Made by a program: the position numbers and the translations under genes | Source of the DNA: Rhodoplanes serenus | Lineage (GTDB): Bacteria; Pseudomonadota; Alphaproteobacteria; Rhizobiales; Xanthobacteraceae | Reading direction: 5' to 3' | NCBI GenBank assembly: GCA_009720755.1 | Contig: WNKV01000010.1 | Span: forward strand, 124,001 to 188,000 | DNA: 64,000 bases | The notes under the pieces: model-generated | What the model saw: only the letters and a program-made list of their open reading frames with translations | The model's database searches: none | Told to the model about the DNA's origin: nothing | Shown: positions 7,501-15,757 of the stretch, in pieces | How the letters are laid out: each line of letters opens with the position of its first letter | How positions within the stretch are numbered: position 1 is the first letter of the stretch

Positions 7501-9764
7501 CGAGCCTGCGGGTGCCTGTCACGGTCGGCGGCCTGTCGGGCGGCGAGGCCCGCATCGTCGTCGCGGCCGTCGACGTCGGCATTCTCAACCTCACCGGCTA
7601 CAAGCCGCCGGCGCCCGACGAGCACTATCTCGGCCAGCGCCGCCTGTCGGCCGATCTGCGTGACCTCTACGGCCACCTGATCGACGGCATGCAGGGCACG
7701 GTCGGCGCCATCCGCACCGGCGGCGACGCCGCCGCGGCCGAGCTGCAAGGCTCACCGCCCACCCAGCCGCCGGTGGCGCTGTTCTCCGGCGTCGTGCCGG
7801 TCGGCCCGGACGGCAAGGCCGAGGTGACGTTCGACATCCCGGCCTTCGCCGGCACCGTGCGGGTGATGGCGGTCGCCTGGTCGGCCGACAAGGTCGGCCG
7901 CGCCTCGACCGACGTGACGGTCCGCGATCCGGTGGTGCTCACCACCACGCTGCCGCGCTTCCTGCTCACCGGCGATCGCTCGACCGTCCAGGTCGAGCTC
8001 GACAATGTCGAGGGGAAGGGCGGCGACTATCGCGTGACCGCGGCGGTCGACGGGCCGGCCACGATCGCGGCCGCAGGGCCGCAGACGGTGCGGCTGCCGG
8101 CGCGCCAGCGCGGCGCGCTCTCGCTGCCGGTCACCGCCACGGCGGCCGGGACCGCGACCGTCAAGGTGGCGGTCGCCGGTCCCGACGGCTTCGCGCTGGA
8201 GCGGACCTATCCGCTCGCCGTGAAGCCGGCGACCCAGATCGCCACCCGGCGCACCGTGCGCACCATCGCCCGGGGCGAGAGCCTGTCGCTCGGCGCCGAC
8301 CTCGTCGGTGATCTCGTGCCGGGCACCGGGACGCTGGCGCTGTCGGTCGGGCCGTCGACGGCGCTCGACGTGGCGACGCTGCTCAAGGCGCTCGACCGCT
8401 ATCCGTTCGGCTGCTCCGAGCAGATCGCCAGCCGGGCGCTGCCGCTCCTCTACGTCAACGACCTCGCGGTCGAGGCGCATCTGGCGCTCGACGCCGATGC
8501 CGACCAGCGCATCCGCGATGCCGTCGACCGCCTGCTGGCACGGCAGGACTCCTCGGGCTCGTTCGGCCTGTGGGGGACGGGCGGCAACGACGTCTGGCTC
8601 GACGCCTATGTGACCGACTTCCTCACCCGGGCGCGCGAGCGCGGCTTCGTGGTCCCCGACAACGCCTTCAAGCTGGCGCTGGAGCGGCTGCGCAACCATG
8701 TCGCCAACGCGCCCGAGCCCGGCAAGGAGGGGGCGAAGGATCTGCCCTATGCGCTCTATGTGCTGGCGCGGAACGGCACGGCGCCGGTGGGTGATCTGCG
8801 CTACATCGCCGACACCAAGCTCGGCGACGTCGCGACCCCGATGGCGAAGGCGCAGATCGGCGCGGCCCTGGCGCTGCTCGGCGACCGGGTGCGGGCCGAG
8901 CGGGTGATGGCGGCCGCCGTGCAGGCGATCGAGCCGCCGAAGGCGCTGGAGTTCGGCCGTCCCGACTACGGCTCGACGCTCCGCGACGCCGCCGCCGTGG
9001 TGGCACTCGCGGCCGAGAGCGGCGCCGCGCCGGCGCTGCTGCCGGCGGCGCTCCGCGGCGTCGAGGAGGCGCGGGCGCGCGCCTTCTACACCTCCACCCA
9101 GGAGAACGCCTGGATGGTGCTCGCCGCGCGGGCGCTGTCCAAGTCGGTGCCGCTGTCGTTGGAGGTCGCGGGCAGTACCCGCACCAGCCCGCTGTACCGG
9201 ACGCTGCGGCCGGCCGAGCTGGCGACGCCCTTCCGCGTCACCAACACCGGCGAGGCGCCGGTGCAGGCGGTGGTGTCGGTCTCGGGGGCGCCGTTGACGC
9301 CGGAGCCTGCCGCCGAGCGGGGATTCAAGATCGAGCGGACCTACCACACCCTCGACGGCGCCAAGGTGGACGTCTCGAAGACCCGCCAGAACCAGCGCTT
9401 CGCCGTGGTGCTGAAGATCACCGAGCCGCAGCCGCAGTTCGGCCGCGTCCTCGTCGTCGATCCGCTGCCGGCCGGCTTCGAAATCGACAATCCGCGCCTC
9501 GTCTCGTCGGGCGAGACCGGGACGCTCGACTGGATCGAGGACGCCGCCGAGCCGGTGAAGGCCGAGTTCCGCGACGACCGCTTCTCGGCCGCCTTCGAGC
9601 GCAACGCCAAGTCGCCGGCGGTGTTCACGGTGGCCTATGTGGTGCGGGCGGTGTCGCCCGGCCGCTACGTGCTGCCGCAAGCCTACGTGGAGGACATGTA
9701 CCGGCCCGACCGCTTCGGCCGCACCGGCACCGGCACCGTCGAGGTGACGGTGGCCAGGCAGTAG
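4503..9764 (+). CDS. bacterial alpha-2-macroglobulin (YfhM-type, thioester-containing)
   Basis: 1753-residue periplasmic protease trap. A Sec signal ends near ALPAHA-A (residue 36); there is no lipobox cysteine, unlike the lipoprotein E. coli YfhM. A helical N-terminal region with TPR-like NAAANWLRLSRA comes next, then macroglobulin beta-sandwich domains (GVYRTGETVHATALLRDG near residue 530) and the alpha-2-macroglobulin core (FDIPAFAGTVRVMAVAWS). The thioester motif is intact as C1304-S-E-Q1307 within YPFGCSEQIASRALP, followed by the thioester helical domain. The start is the ATG with GGGAGG 6 bp upstream; codons before it are not signal-peptide-like. pbpC starts 12 bp after the stop, the classic pairing that implies joint protection or repair of the cell wall. 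Confidence 0.95.
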   Translation: MLARSCAAVVRAAVVRAAVSAVLIAGALALALPAHAADKAFQRDDLADAAIRLEAQIRKDAGSVTRSADQLRRDADAALARNDTRTALNALGQLVTVAPNAAANWLRLSRAVLQARAIDDRERATLLERGTTAAYIAYQRATTPADEAEALVLVGRAYADRKIWRPALDALRLSLELRETADVRARYDSLRGEHGFRLLDYSVDADTASPRACFQFSEPLPGPRTDLSPFVAVAGIDKPAIRADDRQLCVEGLKHGERYAVTLRPGLPSSVKESLQKAAEYNLYVRDRKPFVRFSGKAYVLPRNGQQGIPVVSVNTGTVAVQVYRIGDRNLIDPVAGEDLERNLDRYELERIAESRGVKVWSGDLQVPAWPLNAEVTTAFPVAQAIKTLEPGVYVMSAEPKGPTDTDYAALATQWFVVSDLGLSALSGGDGIHVFVNSLASAAPRAGVEIRLVARNNEVLAVRRTDPDGHAVFETGLARGEGGLAPAMLVGSADNGRDYGFLSLKAPAFDLSDRGVKGRAAPAGLDAFVVTERGVYRTGETVHATALLRDGLGAAAAGVPLTLVFERPDGVEHRRAVVADQRLGGRTYDLPIVATAPTGTWRLKAYTDPKRPPVGETTFLVEDYVPDRIEFDLSTKAAAIAKGVPVELTVDGRFLYGAPAANLELEGEVTVKVAKERPGFPGYTFGVADDEAEHDADAARTTLDDLPATDDKGRATVPVTLDKLPEGSRPLEALIVVRMAETGGRAVERKLTLPVAPAGPMIGVRPLFSGRSLGEGETASFDVVVVGPDGKPLARRGLKYELLKIDTRYQWYRQDGTWQFEPIKTSRRVADGTLDVAPDQPARIAAPVAWGRYRLDVSSADTDGPVTSLSFDAGFFAEASADTPDLLEIAVDKPEVKAGDTLAVSITARTAGRVRLSVVGDRLITTVSEEVAQGTSQIRLPVGSDWGTGAYVVATLLRPLDTEAKRMPGRAIGVQWVAVDRAGRILQVGLAPPPLMRPDTSLRVPVTVGGLSGGEARIVVAAVDVGILNLTGYKPPAPDEHYLGQRRLSADLRDLYGHLIDGMQGTVGAIRTGGDAAAAELQGSPPTQPPVALFSGVVPVGPDGKAEVTFDIPAFAGTVRVMAVAWSADKVGRASTDVTVRDPVVLTTTLPRFLLTGDRSTVQVELDNVEGKGGDYRVTAAVDGPATIAAAGPQTVRLPARQRGALSLPVTATAAGTATVKVAVAGPDGFALERTYPLAVKPATQIATRRTVRTIARGESLSLGADLVGDLVPGTGTLALSVGPSTALDVATLLKALDRYPFGCSEQIASRALPLLYVNDLAVEAHLALDADADQRIRDAVDRLLARQDSSGSFGLWGTGGNDVWLDAYVTDFLTRARERGFVVPDNAFKLALERLRNHVANAPEPGKEGAKDLPYALYVLARNGTAPVGDLRYIADTKLGDVATPMAKAQIGAALALLGDRVRAERVMAAAVQAIEPPKALEFGRPDYGSTLRDAAAVVALAAESGAAPALLPAALRGVEEARARAFYTSTQENAWMVLAARALSKSVPLSLEVAGSTRTSPLYRTLRPAELATPFRVTNTGEAPVQAVVSVSGAPLTPEPAAERGFKIERTYHTLDGAKVDVSKTRQNQRFAVVLKITEPQPQFGRVLVVDPLPAGFEIDNPRLVSSGETGTLDWIEDAAEPVKAEFRDDRFSAAFERNAKSPAVFTVAYVVRAVSPGRYVLPQAYVEDMYRPDRFGRTGTGTVEVTVARQ

Positions 9765-9776
9765 CGGACGACGATC

Positions 9777-11861
9777 GTGCCGTTGCGTCTCGCCAAGCTG
9801 CCCCTCGTCGCCGCTGCGGTGCTCGCCGGGGTCGGCCTCGGCGCGGCGGCGTTCTGGATGGCGCTGTGGGTGCAGTCCCTCGGCCCGCCGCCGCTCGGCG
9901 AGCGGCTGGCCTGGTCGACCGTGGTGGTGGATCGCGACAGTCGCATCCTGCGGCCCTACGCCACCCCGGAGGGGCGGTGGCGCCTGCCGGCGACCGCCGA
10001 CGCCGTCGACCCGCGCTTTTTCGATTTGCTCCTCGCCTACGAGGACCGGCGGTTCCGCGACCATGCCGGGGTCGATCCGGCGGCGCTGCTGCGGGCCGCC
10101 TGGCAGTTCGGCACCACCGGCCGGGTGGTGTCGGGCGGCTCGACCCTGACCATGCAGGTGGCCCGCCTGCTGGAGCCGCGCAGCGAGCGATCGGTCGCCG
10201 CCAAGCTGCGCCAGATGGCGCGGGCCGTGCAGATCGAGCGGTCGCTGACCAAGGACCAGATCCTCGCCCTCTATCTCGGGCTCGCCCCCTATGGGGGCAA
10301 CCTGGAGGGCATCCGGGCGGCCTCGCTCGCCTGGTTCGGCAAGGAGCCGCGGCGGCTGACGCTCGGCGAGGCGGCGCTCCTCGTCGCGCTGCCGCAGGCC
10401 CCGGAGGCGCGCCGGCCCGACAGGGCGCCCGACGTCGCGCGAAGAGCCCGCAACCGGGTGCTCGACCGGATGGCGGCCGCCGGGGTGGTCGAGCCCGGCG
10501 AGATCGACCGCGCCAAGGCCGAGCCGGTGCCCACCGCCCGCCGGCCGATGCCGATGACGGCCCCGCACGCGGCCGACCGGATGGTATCTTACAGCCCGGA
10601 AAAGAACATTCACCGCATGACCTTGGAGGCGCCTCTTCAAGTTGCGCTCGAAGCATTGGCGAAGGATCGTGCGACGGCTCTCGGCCCCGACCTGTCGGTC
10701 GCCGTCCTGGCGGTCGAGCACGCCACCGGCGAGATCCTGGCCCGGGTCGGCTCGGCCGACTGGACCGACGCCCGGCGGGCCGGGCAGGTGGACATGACGC
10801 TGGCGGTCCGCTCGCCCGGCTCCACCCTCAAGCCCTTCGTGTTCGCGCTCGGCTTCGAGGACGGCTTCATCCACCCCGAGACCTTCCTGGACGATCGGCC
10901 GACCCGCTATGGAGCCTATGCGCCCGAGAACTTCGATCTCACCTTCCAGGGCACCGTGACGGCGCGCCGCGCTCTCCAGCTCTCGCTCAACGTGCCCGCC
11001 GTGCAGGTGCTGGAGAAGGTCGGCCCCAGCCGCTTCACGGCGCGGCTCGCCCAGGCGGGCGGAAAGCTGGTACTGCCGCCGGGTGAGGCCCCTGGCCTCG
11101 CCATGGGGCTCGGCGGCACCGGGATCACGCTCGCCGATCTGGTCGGCCTCTATGCCGGGCTGGCCCGGCTCGGCACCACGGTGGCGCTCACCGAGCGGCT
11201 GGACGACACACCCGCCGCCAACCCGCCGCTGCGGCTGGTCGAGCCGGTGGCGGCCTGGTACGTCGGCAATGTGCTGCTCGGGGCGCCGCCGCCCGAGAAT
11301 GCCGCCGGCGGCCGCATCGCCTTCAAGACCGGCACCTCCTACGGCTATCGCGACGCCTGGGCCGTCGGCTTCGACGGCCGCCACACCATTGGGGTGTGGG
11401 TCGGCCGGCCGGACGGCGCGCCGGTGCCGGGCCTGATCGGCCGTGCCACCGCGGCCCCCATCCTGTTCGATGCCTTTGCCCGCCTGGGCAGGGCGCCGGT
11501 GCCGCTGCCGCCGGCGCCCCGTGGCGCGCTGTTCGCATCCACCGGTAAGCTGCCGGTGCCGCTCCAGCGGTTCCGCCCGGGGGCGCTGCCGAGCCAGGGG
11601 GCCGAGCCGCCCTTGCGTATCGTGTTTCCGCCGAATGGGGCGCGGCTGGAGCTGGCCGGTGAGGCGGGCGAGCCGGCCGCGCTCGCCGTCAAGATCGCCG
11701 GCGGCAGCGGGCCGGTGACCGTGATGGTAGACGGCCTGCCGCGCGCCGTGCTGCGCGACCGCCGCAGCACCACGGTGAGGCCGGAGGGCCCCGGCTTCGT
11801 CCGCCTCACCGTCACCGACGCCCGCGGCGCGACCGACAGCGTCCTGGTCCGGCTGCAATAG
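9777..11861 (+). CDS. pbpC: bifunctional penicillin-binding protein 1C
   Basis: 694 residues, GTG start. An N-terminal membrane anchor (residues about 8-32) is followed by a GT51 glycosyltransferase domain with catalytic E89 in EDRRFRDHAG and GGSTLTMQVAR. The transpeptidase domain has S349-T-L-K of SPGSTLKPF, SLN of LSLNVPAVQ, and K517-T-G. A C-terminal beta domain of the BiPBP_C type ends the protein. It polymerises and crosslinks peptidoglycan in the periplasm. The gene follows the alpha-2-macroglobulin gene by 12 bp and is surely co-transcribed; a widely proposed view is that the macroglobulin traps invading proteases while PBP1C repairs damaged wall. Confidence 0.95.
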   Translation: MPLRLAKLPLVAAAVLAGVGLGAAAFWMALWVQSLGPPPLGERLAWSTVVVDRDSRILRPYATPEGRWRLPATADAVDPRFFDLLLAYEDRRFRDHAGVDPAALLRAAWQFGTTGRVVSGGSTLTMQVARLLEPRSERSVAAKLRQMARAVQIERSLTKDQILALYLGLAPYGGNLEGIRAASLAWFGKEPRRLTLGEAALLVALPQAPEARRPDRAPDVARRARNRVLDRMAAAGVVEPGEIDRAKAEPVPTARRPMPMTAPHAADRMVSYSPEKNIHRMTLEAPLQVALEALAKDRATALGPDLSVAVLAVEHATGEILARVGSADWTDARRAGQVDMTLAVRSPGSTLKPFVFALGFEDGFIHPETFLDDRPTRYGAYAPENFDLTFQGTVTARRALQLSLNVPAVQVLEKVGPSRFTARLAQAGGKLVLPPGEAPGLAMGLGGTGITLADLVGLYAGLARLGTTVALTERLDDTPAANPPLRLVEPVAAWYVGNVLLGAPPPENAAGGRIAFKTGTSYGYRDAWAVGFDGRHTIGVWVGRPDGAPVPGLIGRATAAPILFDAFARLGRAPVPLPPAPRGALFASTGKLPVPLQRFRPGALPSQGAEPPLRIVFPPNGARLELAGEAGEPAALAVKIAGGSGPVTVMVDGLPRAVLRDRRSTTVRPEGPGFVRLTVTDARGATDSVLVRLQ

Positions 11862-12029
11862 CGCCGGGCGGCCCGCGACCAGCCCCGCACAGTCCACCCA
11901 AATTACTGAAAAGGCTCTATTTCGCCGGGTGTTGCCGCGCCGCGACAACGGCCCTGCCATGGTTCCCGGGGCGCTTTCCCGCCCGGGTGCTTTTCTCTAT
12001 TGTCCGCGCGACTTCAGCAGGACCCCGGA

Positions 12030-13760
12030 ATGCCCCTGACCTCCGCCACCTCGACGTCGTCCAGGCTCGTCGCCACCCGGCTGCGGGCGCTGCTGGTCTG
12101 GGCCTCCCGAAGTCGCCGCAACGCCATGGTGCTGCTGGTCGCGACGAGCCTGCTGGCCTTCCTGCCGGGCTTCTTCACGTTGCCGCCGATCGACCGGGAC
12201 GAGGCTCGTTTCGCCCAGGCCACCAAGCAGATGGTGGAGAGCGGCGACTATATCGACATCCGCTTCCAGGAGGAGAGCCGCTACAAGAAGCCGGTCGGCA
12301 TCTACTGGCTCCAGGCCCTGGTGGTGAACGGCGCCGAGGCGATCGGGGTGCGCGAGGCGCTCACCCGCATCTGGCTCTACCGCATTCCCTCGCTGACCGG
12401 TGCCATCGCGGCGGTGCTGCTGACCTGGTGGACGGCGCTCGCCTTCGTGTCGCGGCGTGGCGCCGTGCTGGCCGGGCTGATGATGGCGGGCTCGATCCTG
12501 CTCGGGGTCGAGGCCAGGTTGGCCAAGACCGACGCGATGCTGCTCGCCACCGTGGTGGCCGCCATGGGGGCGATGGCACGGGCCTATCTGGTCGAGCGCG
12601 GGGTGCGCCGCGAGGACGACCGCCGTCCGTGGATGCTGCCGGCGATCTTCTGGACCGCCATGGCGGCCGGCTTCCTCATCAAAGGGCCGCTGATCCTGAT
12701 GGTGGTGGGCCTCACCGTCGTGGCCCTCGCCGTGGTCGACCGCTCGGCGCGGTTCCTGCTGCGCCTCAGGCCGCTGCCCGGCCTCGCCTGGATGCTGCTG
12801 CTGGTGCTGCCGTGGTTCGTCGCCATCGTGATGAAGAGCGGCGACAGCTTCTTCGCCGAGTCGGTCGGGCGCGACCTGTGGGCCAAGGTGGGCAGCGGAC
12901 AGGAGTCGCACGGCGCCCCGCCGGGCTACTACCTGCTGTTGTTCTGGGGCACGTTCTTCCCGGCCTCGATCCTGGTGCCGATGGCGGCCGGGGCGGTGTG
13001 GCGCGGCCGCCGTCACCCGGCGGTGGTCTACCTGCTGGCCTGGCTGGTCCCGACCTGGCTCGCCTTCGAGGCGGCGATGACCAAGCTGCCCCACTATGTG
13101 CTGCCGGTCTATCCGGCGGTCGCCATCCTGCTGGCCCTGGTCATCGATCATCGCGCGCTCTCCACCAACAAGTGGCTGCGGCGGGCGCCGATGTGGTGGT
13201 TCATCCTCATCGCGGCCCTGGCGATCGGCCTGATCGTGATCAACATCACCATCGGCCAGCGGCTCGGGCTGATCACCTGGGGCCTGTCGGCCGCCGCCCT
13301 GATCGTCGCCCTGGTGGCATGGTGGCTGTTCGAAGCGGACGGCGTCGAGGTGTCGCTGATGCGCGCCGTGGTCGCCAGCATGCTGATCTCGACCGCCGCC
13401 TTCGCGGCCACCTTCGCGACCATCGGGCCGCTGTTCCCGTCCTTGCAGCTCGCCCGCTTCGTCGCCTTCGGCCAGTGTGATCGCCCGGCGGTGGCGACCG
13501 CCGGCTTCCACGAGCCGAGCCTGGTGTTCCTGGTCGGCACCCAGGTGCAGCACGTCACCGGACCCGGCGCGGCCGACTTCCTGGCGGCCGGTGACGGGCG
13601 GTGCCGCTACGCCTTCGTGGACAGCCGGCACGAGCGCGCCTTCGCGCAGCGCGCCGAGGCGCTCGGTCTGCGCTATCGCTCCGGCCTGCGCCTCGAAGGG
13701 GTCAACATCTCGAGCGGTCGCTCCGTGTCGATCGCCGCCTTCGTCGGGGGCCTGCCGTGA
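12030..13760 (+). CDS. ArnT/PMT-like glycosyltransferase (GT83 family), polyprenyl-phosphate-sugar dependent
   Basis: 576 residues, about a dozen hydrophobic segments. Near the N-terminus it has the family hallmark IDRDEARFAQATKQMVESGDY (acidic DEAR site) and then YKKPVGIYWLQAL, as in ArnT and rhizobial galacturonosyl transferases. Such enzymes move a sugar from a polyprenyl phosphate to lipid A or LPS core on the periplasmic face. The ATG at 12030 has AGGA about 7 bp upstream. It leads an operon in which the stop overlaps the next GTG (GTGA), and two later genes encode a donor-synthesising GT2 enzyme and a LAB_N protein. The sugar is unknown. Confidence 0.85.
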   Translation: MPLTSATSTSSRLVATRLRALLVWASRSRRNAMVLLVATSLLAFLPGFFTLPPIDRDEARFAQATKQMVESGDYIDIRFQEESRYKKPVGIYWLQALVVNGAEAIGVREALTRIWLYRIPSLTGAIAAVLLTWWTALAFVSRRGAVLAGLMMAGSILLGVEARLAKTDAMLLATVVAAMGAMARAYLVERGVRREDDRRPWMLPAIFWTAMAAGFLIKGPLILMVVGLTVVALAVVDRSARFLLRLRPLPGLAWMLLLVLPWFVAIVMKSGDSFFAESVGRDLWAKVGSGQESHGAPPGYYLLLFWGTFFPASILVPMAAGAVWRGRRHPAVVYLLAWLVPTWLAFEAAMTKLPHYVLPVYPAVAILLALVIDHRALSTNKWLRRAPMWWFILIAALAIGLIVINITIGQRLGLITWGLSAAALIVALVAWWLFEADGVEVSLMRAVVASMLISTAAFAATFATIGPLFPSLQLARFVAFGQCDRPAVATAGFHEPSLVFLVGTQVQHVTGPGAADFLAAGDGRCRYAFVDSRHERAFAQRAEALGLRYRSGLRLEGVNISSGRSVSIAAFVGGLP

Positions 13761-14617
13761 CGGCGGTGACCGGACCCGAGGCGGCGCCGGCATCCGCCGC
13801 TGCGCCTGCGCCGGGCTGGCCGCGCCGGATGACGACGCATCTCGGCGTCTGGCTCGCCGTGCTGTTCACGCGGCCGCGCCGGTCCTGGCGCACGCCCGGC
13901 TTCAAGGCGCTGGTGCTGGCGCATCGCTGGCAGGCCGCGGTGGCGCTCGGCCTCGTGCTGCTCGCCATGCTGGTGGTCGATCCGCTCGCCGCCGAGGTCA
14001 AGCGGGCGCCGCGGTTCGTCATCGGCATCGCCGAGGACATCAGCGATCTCGGCCGCTCGGGCTACATCCTGATCCCGGTCGCGGTGCTGATCCTGTGGAT
14101 CGCGACGCTGCTGCGGCCGGGGCTCGATCGTCTCAGCCGCGCCGTATTGGCGGCCTTCGTGGTGCGGCTCGGCTTCGTGTTCGTGGCGGTCGGCCTGCCG
14201 GGTCTGGTCGGCACGGTGCTCAAGCGATGGATCGGCCGGGTGCGGCCTTCGGAGCTCGGCCACTGGGCCTATCAGCCGCTGTCCTGGCGGTCCGAGTATG
14301 CGAGCCTGCCGTCCGGCCACACCATCACGGCGTTCGCGGCTCTGGTGGCGATCGGCGCCGTCTGGCCGGCCGCCCGCCCGGTCCTGTGGGTGTATGCCCT
14401 GCTGGTCGGGGTGAGCCGGGTCGTCGTGTCGGCCCATTTCCCGAGCGACGTGATCGCCGGGGCGGCGTTCGGGGCGTTCGGGGCGATCCTGGTGCGCGAG
14501 TGGTTCGCGTCGCGCGGCCTCGCCTTCACGGCGGGACCGGACGGCGTGGTCCGGGCCCGGCCGGGGCCGCCCGCCCCGCGGGTGCTGCGGGCGCTGGCGA
14601 CGGCGGTCGAGCGGTGA
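13757..14617 (+). CDS. PAP2-superfamily membrane phosphatase
   Basis: 286 residues, several membrane helices. All three phosphatidic-acid-phosphatase motifs are present: KRWIGRVRP (K-x6-RP), PSGH, and SRVVVSAHFPSD (S-R-x5-H-x3-D). The protein probably dephosphorylates a lipid phosphate such as lipid A, or an undecaprenyl diphosphate released by the transferase next door; which one cannot be told. The GTG at 13757 overlaps the preceding stop by 4 bp, so translation is likely coupled. An N-terminal Ala/Pro-rich tail precedes the family domain. Confidence 0.88.
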   Translation: MTAVTGPEAAPASAAAPAPGWPRRMTTHLGVWLAVLFTRPRRSWRTPGFKALVLAHRWQAAVALGLVLLAMLVVDPLAAEVKRAPRFVIGIAEDISDLGRSGYILIPVAVLILWIATLLRPGLDRLSRAVLAAFVVRLGFVFVAVGLPGLVGTVLKRWIGRVRPSELGHWAYQPLSWRSEYASLPSGHTITAFAALVAIGAVWPAARPVLWVYALLVGVSRVVVSAHFPSDVIAGAAFGAFGAILVREWFASRGLAFTAGPDGVVRARPGPPAPRVLRALATAVER

Positions 14618-14663
14618 GGGCGCCGCGGCGCGGCCGCCGACAATTCTGGGAGCCTGTCCTTCG

Positions 14664-15413
14664 ATGACCCTGCAAACTGGACCGGGACCGGCGGTGGCCG
14701 TGGTGGTGCCCGTGCGCAACGAGGCCGCCAATGTCGAGCCGCTGGTATCGGAGATCGCCGTGAGCCTCGCCCACGAAGGGCCGTTCGAGGTGGTCTATGT
14801 GAACGACGGCTCGACCGACGAGACGGCGGCCGAGCTCGATCGGCTGCGGCAGGACCGGCCGTGGCTGCGCCATGTCCGCCACGCGGTGTCGTGCGGGCAG
14901 TCGGCGGCGGTGCGCACCGGCGTCGCGGCCGCGCGGGCGCCGCTCGTCGCCACCCTGGACGGCGACGGGCAGAACGACCCGTCCTTCATCCCGGCGATGC
15001 TCGACCGGCTGCGCAAGGACCCGCAGATCGGCCTCGTCGCCGGCCAGCGGGTCGGCCGCAAGGACACCGGCTTCAAGCGCCTCCAGTCGCGGATCGCCAA
15101 CGGGGTGCGCAGCCGCGTCCTCAAGGACGGCACCCGCGACACCGGCTGCGGCCTCAAGGCGTTCCGCCGCGACGTGTTCCTGGCGCTGCCGTATTTCGAC
15201 GGGCTGCACCGCTTCCTGCCGGCGCTGGTGCGCCGCGACGGCTTCACCATCGCGTATGTCGACGTGGTCGACCGGCCGCGCCGCCACGGTGTCTCCAAGT
15301 ACGGCTTCTGGGACCGGCTGTGGATCGGGATCTTGGATCTCGCCGGCGTGTGGTGGCTGATCCGCCGCCGGGTCCGGGTGCCGCAGGTCACCGAGGGAGA
15401 CCGCCCATGCTGA
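14664..15413 (+). CDS. GT2 glycosyltransferase, likely polyprenyl-phosphate sugar synthase
   Basis: 249 residues with a GT-A fold: VAVVVPVRNEAANVEPLV at residues 11-28, VVYVNDGSTDET (first Asp motif), ATLDGDGQNDPSFIP (the DXD-like metal site), and DTGCGLKAFRR. A short hydrophobic stretch near the C-terminus (WIGILDLAGVWWLI) could anchor it. It resembles dolichol-phosphate mannose synthase, ArnC and rhizobial RgtE, which charge a lipid-phosphate carrier at the cytoplasmic face. GGGAG lies 12 bp before the ATG. Its stop overlaps the start of the next gene by 7 bp, so the two are coupled. Confidence 0.88.
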   Translation: MTLQTGPGPAVAVVVPVRNEAANVEPLVSEIAVSLAHEGPFEVVYVNDGSTDETAAELDRLRQDRPWLRHVRHAVSCGQSAAVRTGVAAARAPLVATLDGDGQNDPSFIPAMLDRLRKDPQIGLVAGQRVGRKDTGFKRLQSRIANGVRSRVLKDGTRDTGCGLKAFRRDVFLALPYFDGLHRFLPALVRRDGFTIAYVDVVDRPRRHGVSKYGFWDRLWIGILDLAGVWWLIRRRVRVPQVTEGDRPC

Positions 15414-15754
15414 TCGATCTGTCGCACGCCGTCGGCGGCTATCTCTACGATGTCTTCGTCACCCGCCTGGACTGGTGGGTGTTCCTCGGCATCGTCGCGC
15501 AGGGCCTCTTCACCATGCGGTTCGTGGTGCAGTGGCTCGCCTCCGAGAAGGCCGGCAAGAGCGTGGTGCCGATGGCCTTCTGGTGGCTGTCGATCTCCGG
15601 CGGTACGCTGCTGCTCGCTTACGCGCTCTACCGCCGCGACCCGGTGTTCATCGCCGGCCAGGGCTTCGGCGTCTTCGTCTACCTGCGCAATCTCCAATTC
15701 GTGCTGCGCGAGCGCCGCGCCGGCCGCGAGGTGACGAGCAAGCCGGCCGGGTGA
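15407..15754 (+). CDS. LAB_N-domain small membrane protein (lipid A biosynthesis N-terminal-like)
   Basis: 115 residues, three predicted membrane segments. It has the LAB_N signature: FLGIVAQGLFTMRFVVQWLASEKAGKSVVPMAFWWLSISGGTLLL. Proteins of this family sit beside GT2 polyprenyl-phosphate-sugar synthases, as RgtF does next to RgtE in Rhizobium, and may help deliver or flip the charged lipid. GGGAG precedes the ATG by about 9 bp, inside the end of the GT2 gene. The stop faces that of the cystathionine lyase gene with a 3-bp gap. Confidence 0.85.
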   Translation: MLIDLSHAVGGYLYDVFVTRLDWWVFLGIVAQGLFTMRFVVQWLASEKAGKSVVPMAFWWLSISGGTLLLAYALYRRDPVFIAGQGFGVFVYLRNLQFVLRERRAGREVTSKPAG

Positions 15755-15757
15755 GGC

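Noticed and set aside
7752-11960. Open frame of about 1400 codons on the minus strand opposite the alpha-2-macroglobulin and pbpC genes
   Set aside because: Its translation is Arg/Gly/Ala-rich with no family sequence, and it is the mirror of two solid genes. Long antisense frames are expected at this GC content. The same holds for 4374-7748 on the minus strand and for many shorter frames.
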